From positions 1 to 11,358 of the forward strand of contig DEKO01000013.1 in NCBI GenBank assembly GCA_002353885.1: DNA of 11,358 nt. The letters are read 5' to 3'. The translations under genes and the position numbers were made by a program. Positions 7,024 to 11,358 of the stretch are shown here, in pieces. Every line of letters starts with the position of its first letter. Positions within the stretch are counted from its first letter, which is position 1. Under the pieces are notes generated by a model. The model saw only the letters and a list, made by a program, of their open reading frames with translations, was not told the origin of the DNA and searched no databases. Origin of the DNA: Porphyromonadaceae bacterium UBA2720. GTDB lineage: Bacteria > Bacteroidota > Bacteroidia > Bacteroidales > Muribaculaceae.

Positions 7024-7329
7024 ATGATTCAGACCGAAATTCAAGAGATTGACGGCAAGTTGTTTGCCACACTAGAGGGAGAACTGGACACCGCAGCAGC
7101 ACTCGAGGCCGAGAAAACGCTCGAACCGCTGTTTCATGCCGAGGGGCGCGATGTGGTCATCGAGTGCGAGAAGCTCGAATATATCGCATCGAGCGGATTG
7201 CGCATCTTGTTGAGCATACTCAAGGCAGCCAAGGCTAGCGGCAGCCAGGTGACCCTGCGCAACATGAACGATGACATCAAGAGCGTGTTCACCATGACAG
7301 GCCTCATCAATCTGTTCCATGTTGAGTAG
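7024..7329 (+). CDS. Single-domain STAS protein (anti-sigma-factor antagonist, RsbV/SpoIIAA-like)
   Basis: The 101-residue protein is a stand-alone STAS domain of normal length: IDGKLFATLEGELDTAAA at the start, an 'RDVVIECEKLEYIASSGLRI' core and a C-terminal 'VFTMTGLINLF' helix. The phosphoacceptor should be S56 or S57 in ASSG; by alignment with SpoIIAA (D56-S57-S58-G) S57 matches the phosphorylated Ser58. Residue 55 is Ala where B. subtilis homologues have Asp. In partner switching the unphosphorylated protein binds the HATPase kinase or another partner and frees that partner's target. Here both modifying activities sit in the upstream gene product. The gene overlaps or abuts the outer-membrane protein gene, suggesting translational coupling. 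No sigma factor is visible nearby, so the final target is unknown. Confidence 0.95.
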   Translation: MIQTEIQEIDGKLFATLEGELDTAAALEAEKTLEPLFHAEGRDVVIECEKLEYIASSGLRILLSILKAAKASGSQVTLRNMNDDIKSVFTMTGLINLFHVE

Positions 7330-8665
7330 GCTCATGAGCAAATTATCAACCGAGATCAAGGCGATGGGCCTGCTGTCGGTGCTTCTACTGCCGCTTTGTG
7401 GCGCAGCACAGCAGCAAGACACCATCAAAGAGAAGCCCAACACCCTGGCAATCGATGCCAACCTGATGACCCGTGGCGAGTTGCGCTATGGCGGTTTCCC
7501 GGCGGCTCCAGAGTTTGCCGAGGACCACGCGCAATTTGTGATGGCACGCACACGCCTGTCCGTCGGCTACCAGCGGTCGTTCCTTGAGGCCAAGATCACC
7601 GCCCAGCATTCGGGCGTGTGGGGCCAACAGGGCAAGGGCGCATTCAACCTCTCGGAGGCCTGGGCCACGCTGCGTGCCAACAATGGCTTGTTTGCCACTG
7701 TCGGCCGACAGGAGTTGGCCTACGACGACGAGCGCATCTTGGGACGTAACGACTGGGCAATGGCCGCCAACTCGCACGATGCCGTCAAGCTGGGCTATGA
7801 GGGTCATGGGCACAAAGCCCATCTCGTCCTTGCGTTCAACCAGCAGGCGTGGAATGTCTATGGTGGTACGATGTACACCACCTCGAGTGGTGCGCAAGTC
7901 TACCGCAGCATGGTCACAGGCTGGTACCACTACGACTTCAAGCGCATCCCGCTGGGTGCGTCGTTGTTGTTCATGGACATGGGCCTGCAGAACGACCAAG
8001 AAGAAGATCCCAAAGTTGAGCACCAGCAGCTCATCGGTGGTTTTGTCAAGTTCAGTCCCAGGCAATGGAATCTAGAGGCAGCCTACTATCGGCAGATGGG
8101 CACCGACGAGTTTCACATCCCCATCAAGGCCTGGATGACGAGCGTCAAGGCTGAGTATGACCCCACCTGGCAATGGCGAGTGACTGGCGGCTATGACTAT
8201 CTGAGTGGTGACCCCAACCCGACCGTGCCACAAATTGGTACGATCGGGCTGGCACAGCACACCCAGGTGCGCGGTTTCAACACCATCTATGGCTCGCACC
8301 ACCAGTTCTATGGCGCAATGGACTTCTTCTATGTCAGTGCCTACTACGGCGGATATACACCCGGCCTTCAGAACCTGTATACCGGTGCGCGCTTTAAGCC
8401 CATCAAACCCATGGACATCTCGATGCAGTATCACTATCTGATGACTGCCGAGCGTATCAATGGGGCTAGCCGCACACTGGGGCACGAGTTCGAGTTCACA
8501 GCCAGCTACACCCCCATCAAGTTTGTCAAGGTCAGCGCAGGTTACACCTACATGCACGGCTCCAGCACCCTTGAGCGCTTGCAGCGCGTCGAGGGCAAGA
8601 AGCACATGCACTGGGCATGGCTCATGCTCACGGTCAACCCACGCATTTTAAATTTCAAGTGGTAG
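7319..8665 (+). CDS. Outer-membrane beta-barrel protein, alginate-export/porin-like
   Basis: The protein has a signal peptide (hydrophobic run ending LPLCGAA, cleavage before QQQD) and then alternating polar/aromatic strands typical of a beta-barrel, finishing in a C-terminal Trp as outer-membrane proteins often do. The segment GRQELAYDDERILG (129-142) with the following NDWAMAANSHDAVKL resembles the conserved core of the alginate-export family (AlgE-like). Lipoprotein modification is unlikely, since the residue before Cys is Leu. The 448-residue reading starts at ATG 7319, overlapping the STAS gene by 11 bp. ATG 7334 (443 residues), 4 bp after the STAS stop and preceded by AGTAGG, is equally plausible and gives a cleaner signal peptide. 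Family members form channels for anionic polysaccharide or small solutes. Its place between a signalling pair and an NRPS gene suggests solute passage linked to that pathway, which is inference. Confidence 0.85.
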   Translation: MLSRLMSKLSTEIKAMGLLSVLLLPLCGAAQQQDTIKEKPNTLAIDANLMTRGELRYGGFPAAPEFAEDHAQFVMARTRLSVGYQRSFLEAKITAQHSGVWGQQGKGAFNLSEAWATLRANNGLFATVGRQELAYDDERILGRNDWAMAANSHDAVKLGYEGHGHKAHLVLAFNQQAWNVYGGTMYTTSSGAQVYRSMVTGWYHYDFKRIPLGASLLFMDMGLQNDQEEDPKVEHQQLIGGFVKFSPRQWNLEAAYYRQMGTDEFHIPIKAWMTSVKAEYDPTWQWRVTGGYDYLSGDPNPTVPQIGTIGLAQHTQVRGFNTIYGSHHQFYGAMDFFYVSAYYGGYTPGLQNLYTGARFKPIKPMDISMQYHYLMTAERINGASRTLGHEFEFTASYTPIKFVKVSAGYTYMHGSSTLERLQRVEGKKHMHWAWLMLTVNPRILNFKW

Positions 8666-8683
8666 TTTCGAGTTGCGGGCATT

Positions 8684-8731
8684 CGAGCATTCGATTACTC
8701 GAGCATTCGATTGCTCGAGCATACGATATAA
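8684..8731 (+). repeat. Three tandem 16-bp units before the NRPS gene
   Basis: The units are CGAGCATTCGATTACT (8684-8699), CGAGCATTCGATTGCT (8700-8715) and CGAGCATACGATATAA (8716-8731), with a partial CGGGCATT just before at 8676-8683. The second and third units can pair as CGAGCA (8700-8705) with TGCTCG (8712-8717) around a 6-base loop. The first copies differ by one base; the third has diverged. Confidence 0.85.
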
Positions 8732-8732
8732 T

Positions 8733-8770
8733 AACGACCAATGTCTAACGACTAATGTCTAACGTCTAAA
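8733..8770 (+). repeat. 14-bp tandem repeat just upstream of the NRPS start
   Basis: AACGACCAATGTCT (8733-8746) and AACGACTAATGTCT (8747-8760) differ at one base and are followed by the partial copy AACGTCTAAA (8761-8770), which ends 4 bp before the NRPS ATG. Together with the 16-bp array it fills most of the 109-bp spacer 8666-8774. I see no TAnnTTTG promoter in this spacer. Confidence 0.8.
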
Positions 8771-8774
8771 ATAT

Positions 8775-11358
8775 ATGAAGCAATCAGCACCATTAAGCAA
8801 ATCGCAGTATGGCCTCTATGTCGAGTGTGTCAACCATGCTGGCGAGGCCTGTTACAATCTTCCATACATCTATGTCCTGGACAAGAGTCTCGACATCGAG
8901 CGCCTGCGCCAGGCAGTTGAGACTGCCGTGTGGGCGCATCCCACACTGTTCACGCGCATCGAGCGCGATGATGACGGCGAGCCGCTGCAGACCATCGACC
9001 TCGATCGCGAGCAGTGGAGCCTGCAAGTCGAGCACATCGATGACATCGAGGCGGTGAAACCGCAACTCACGGTTCCCTTCGACATCGTGGGCGACCGCCT
9101 GTTCCACATCCGGCTGATGCAGGACGCTGAGCACATCTATCTGTTCCTCGACTATCACCACATCATCGTCGACGGAACATCCATGCAGATCATGCTGCAA
9201 GACATCGACAAGGCCTATCGTGGCGAGGCAATCCAGCCCGAGCAGTTGACCATGGCCCAAGTGGCCATCGACGAGTGCGAGGGGCGCAAGTCGCCGGCAT
9301 TTGACCAGGCCAAGCAATGGTATGCCGAAAACTTCAACTGCAGCGACACCTTCACGCAGATTATCCCCGACCGCGACGACCCGGTTCATAGCGAGGACAA
9401 TCAGTTGCGTGTCCTGGGCACCGACATGGCGCGGGTCGAGGACTTCTGCAAGCAGAGCGGCGTGTTCAAGAGCACACTCTTCACCACGGCCTTTGCCTTC
9501 GTGCTGGCCAAGTATAACAACGAGGGCGAGTCGTTGTTCACCACCGTCTACAACGGCCGCAACGACAAGCGTTTCGGCCGCAGCGTGGGCATGACGGTCA
9601 AGACCCTGCCCGTCTATGCCAAGTTCACCCCCGACATGCCCGTGGTCGACTATCTGATGCAGGCGCAACAGCAGATGAGCGGATGCCGCGAGCATCAGAT
9701 CTACTCCTACAGCGATGTGGTCACCGACCTCAACCTGCAGACCAATGCCATGTTTGCCTGGCATGGACAGCTCTTTGACAACGAGACGATGGGAGGCATG
9801 CCCATGCAGACCGTGCGACTGGGCAACAGTACGCTCGAGGCATCGCTCTACCTCAAGGTGTTCGTCTTCGAGGGCAAGTGCCATGTCAAGGCCGAGTATA
9901 ACAGCAATGAGTATTCACATGAGCTGATCGCGCAACTGCTCGAGAGCTACGAGGCTGCGATCGAAGGCATGCTCACGCGCAAGCAGCTGACCGACATCGA
10001 CATCGCGACTCAAGAGCAGGTCAAGCTGCTCGACACATTCAACGAGAATGATGTGGATTATGACGCGTCGCAGACCATCGTGTCGCTCTTCCGACGCCAG
10101 GCACAGGCCACACCCGACAACGTGGCTGTGGTCTACAAAGACCTCCAGTACACCTATGCCCAAGTCGATGCCATCAGCGACCGCATCGCCGCCTACCTTG
10201 TCGGCAAGGGATTGAAGACCGAGGATGTGGTGTCGGTGCTCATTCCGCGATGCCAGTGGATGGCCATCGCCTCGCTGGGCGTGCTCAAGGCTGGCTGCGC
10301 CTATCAGCCGCTTGACCCCAGTTATCCGCAAGAGCGACTGAACTTCATGATGAAGGACGCCAATGCCCAGCTGCTCATCGTCGACGAGACGCTGCGCGAG
10401 CTGGTCAACGAGTACGAGGGCGAGGTGCTGCTCACCCGCGACATTGACGCCCTGCCGGCAGCCACATTGCCAGCGGTGGACATCCGTCCCGAGCAACTGT
10501 TCATCCTGCTCTACACATCGGGCTCGACCGGCATCCCCAAGGGATGCCAGCTCACCCACGCCAATCTGGTGGCTTTCTGCGCCTGGTATCAGCGCTTCTA
10601 TGACCTGCATGCCGAGCATAGTGTAGCTGCCTACGCCAGTTATGGCTTCGACGCCTGCATGATGGACATGTATCCCGCCCTGACGTGTGGAGCCACAGTA
10701 CACATCATTGCCGAGGAGATACGCCTCGACCTGATTGCCCTCAACGACTACTTCGAGCAGCAGCACATCTCCCACTCGTTCATGACCACGCAGGTTGGCT
10801 ACCAGTTTGCCACCAGCATCGAGAACCACTCGCTGCTGCACCTGTCGACCGGCGGTGAGAAACTGGCATCGCTCACACCACCACAGGGCTATCGCTTCTA
10901 CAATGTCTATGGCCCCACCGAGTGCACCATCTTCACCACCACCTATCTCGTCGACCGCAAGATGCGCGACATCCCCATCGGCAAGCCGCTCGACAACATG
11001 CGGCTCTACATCGTCGACCCGCAGGGACGCCGACTGCCTGTCGGTGCCGCTGGCGAGTTGTGGGTGGCCGGGCCGCAGGTGAGCCGGGGCTACCTCAACC
11101 GCCCCGAGAAGACTGCCGAGGTCTATATCACCAACCCCTTCACCACCGACGAGAAGTATGCCCGCGTCTATCGCACGGGCGACATCGTGCGCTATTTGCC
11201 ATCGGGCGACATCCAGTTTGTGGGCCGCCGCGACGGCCAGGTCAAGATTCGTGGCTTCCGCATCGAGCTGAAAGAGGTCGAGAGCGTCATCCGCGAGTTC
11301 CCGGGCATCAAAGATGCTACGGTGCAGGCGTTCGAAGAAGACGATGGTGAGCACCAAT
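8775..11358 (+). CDS. Non-ribosomal peptide synthetase, C-A part of first module (runs off right edge)
   Basis: From ATG 8775 the frame stays open to the window end, giving the first 861 residues. Residues ~8-435 are a condensation domain: LSKSQYGLYVE as the first motif, AHPTLFTRI, the active-site HHIIVDG (128-134, catalytic H129, D133), and GMTVKTLPV near its end. Residues from ~435 are an adenylation domain with its core motifs in order: LKAGCAYQPLDPSYP, YTSGSTGIPKG (580-590), the specificity start FDACMM (D626), NVYGPTE (710-716), GELWVAG, YRTGD (799-803) and GRRDGQVKIRGFRIEL (817-832). The A10 lysine and the carrier domain lie beyond the edge. Aligned by eye to GrsA the pocket residues read roughly D-A-M-F-L-T-V-I-F; D626 fits an alpha-amino acid, but the substrate is not predicted. 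An N-terminal C domain means the enzyme takes an acyl or aminoacyl donor from elsewhere or another chain. It is last in the apparent operon and preceded by tandem repeats. Confidence 0.97.
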   Translation, partial: MKQSAPLSKSQYGLYVECVNHAGEACYNLPYIYVLDKSLDIERLRQAVETAVWAHPTLFTRIERDDDGEPLQTIDLDREQWSLQVEHIDDIEAVKPQLTVPFDIVGDRLFHIRLMQDAEHIYLFLDYHHIIVDGTSMQIMLQDIDKAYRGEAIQPEQLTMAQVAIDECEGRKSPAFDQAKQWYAENFNCSDTFTQIIPDRDDPVHSEDNQLRVLGTDMARVEDFCKQSGVFKSTLFTTAFAFVLAKYNNEGESLFTTVYNGRNDKRFGRSVGMTVKTLPVYAKFTPDMPVVDYLMQAQQQMSGCREHQIYSYSDVVTDLNLQTNAMFAWHGQLFDNETMGGMPMQTVRLGNSTLEASLYLKVFVFEGKCHVKAEYNSNEYSHELIAQLLESYEAAIEGMLTRKQLTDIDIATQEQVKLLDTFNENDVDYDASQTIVSLFRRQAQATPDNVAVVYKDLQYTYAQVDAISDRIAAYLVGKGLKTEDVVSVLIPRCQWMAIASLGVLKAGCAYQPLDPSYPQERLNFMMKDANAQLLIVDETLRELVNEYEGEVLLTRDIDALPAATLPAVDIRPEQLFILLYTSGSTGIPKGCQLTHANLVAFCAWYQRFYDLHAEHSVAAYASYGFDACMMDMYPALTCGATVHIIAEEIRLDLIALNDYFEQQHISHSFMTTQVGYQFATSIENHSLLHLSTGGEKLASLTPPQGYRFYNVYGPTECTIFTTTYLVDRKMRDIPIGKPLDNMRLYIVDPQGRRLPVGAAGELWVAGPQVSRGYLNRPEKTAEVYITNPFTTDEKYARVYRTGDIVRYLPSGDIQFVGRRDGQVKIRGFRIELKEVESVIREFPGIKDATVQAFEEDDGEHQ

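Noticed and set aside
8684..8731. CRISPR array
   Set aside because: Units are 16 bp, directly abutting with no unique spacers, and no cas genes are present.
8725..8732. TATAAT-like word before the NRPS gene
   Set aside because: Bacteroidota housekeeping promoters use TAnnTTTG rather than TATAAT, and the word is part of the third, diverged tandem repeat unit.
8793..11357. Long minus-strand open frames opposite the NRPS gene
   Set aside because: The plus strand carries ordered NRPS motifs throughout; the antisense frames show no family features and arise from codon bias.

Overview
The window looks like chromosomal DNA from a Bacteroidales bacterium (phylum Bacteroidota). Three intergenic regions carry the -7 element typical of that phylum (TAnnTTTG), two of them with a -33-like TTG element 20 bp upstream and one with a weaker TTTA box at 19 bp. 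Coding regions are GC-rich and the spacers AT-rich. Strong Shine-Dalgarno sequences are absent, as expected for the phylum, and the gene set fits a gut or rumen glycan-degrading member. A high-GC Muribaculaceae or Prevotella-like species is possible, but the genus cannot be fixed by reading.

Left half: a DMT/EamA-type inner-membrane transporter (172-1104, +) with its own promoter converges on, and overlaps by 35 bp, a secreted family 2 glycoside hydrolase of beta-galactosidase type (1070-4135, -). The hydrolase lies 25 bp downstream of a small two-helix membrane protein of unknown function (4161-4427, -). These two minus-strand genes probably share a promoter at about 4474-4504.

Centre: the 345-bp spacer 4428-4772 holds two diverging promoters. 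The rightward transcript begins with a leader of about 150 nt that can fold into a nested hairpin (4630-4708).

Right half, all on +: (1) a membrane-anchored protein with a Cache-like sensor, a PP2C/SpoIIE-type phosphatase and an RsbW-like HATPase kinase fused in one chain (4773-6974); (2) a single-domain STAS protein, the RsbV-like substrate of both activities (7024-7329); (3) an outer-membrane beta-barrel protein of alginate-export/porin type (7319-8665); (4) the first condensation and adenylation domains of a non-ribosomal peptide synthetase (8775 to beyond the right edge). Tight spacing, the shared strand and the absence of further TAnnTTTG promoters suggest one transcription unit. The simplest reading is a partner-switching signalling module that senses an extracytoplasmic cue and is coupled to production, and perhaps export, of a small peptide metabolite. 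No sigma factor or other output target is visible in the window, so how the STAS protein acts is open. This phosphatase/kinase/STAS/barrel/NRPS arrangement is the most interesting content.

The spacers around this unit carry unusual short repeats: tandem 16-bp and 14-bp units before the NRPS gene, a related inverted word before the phosphatase gene, and two tight hairpins between the phosphatase and STAS genes.
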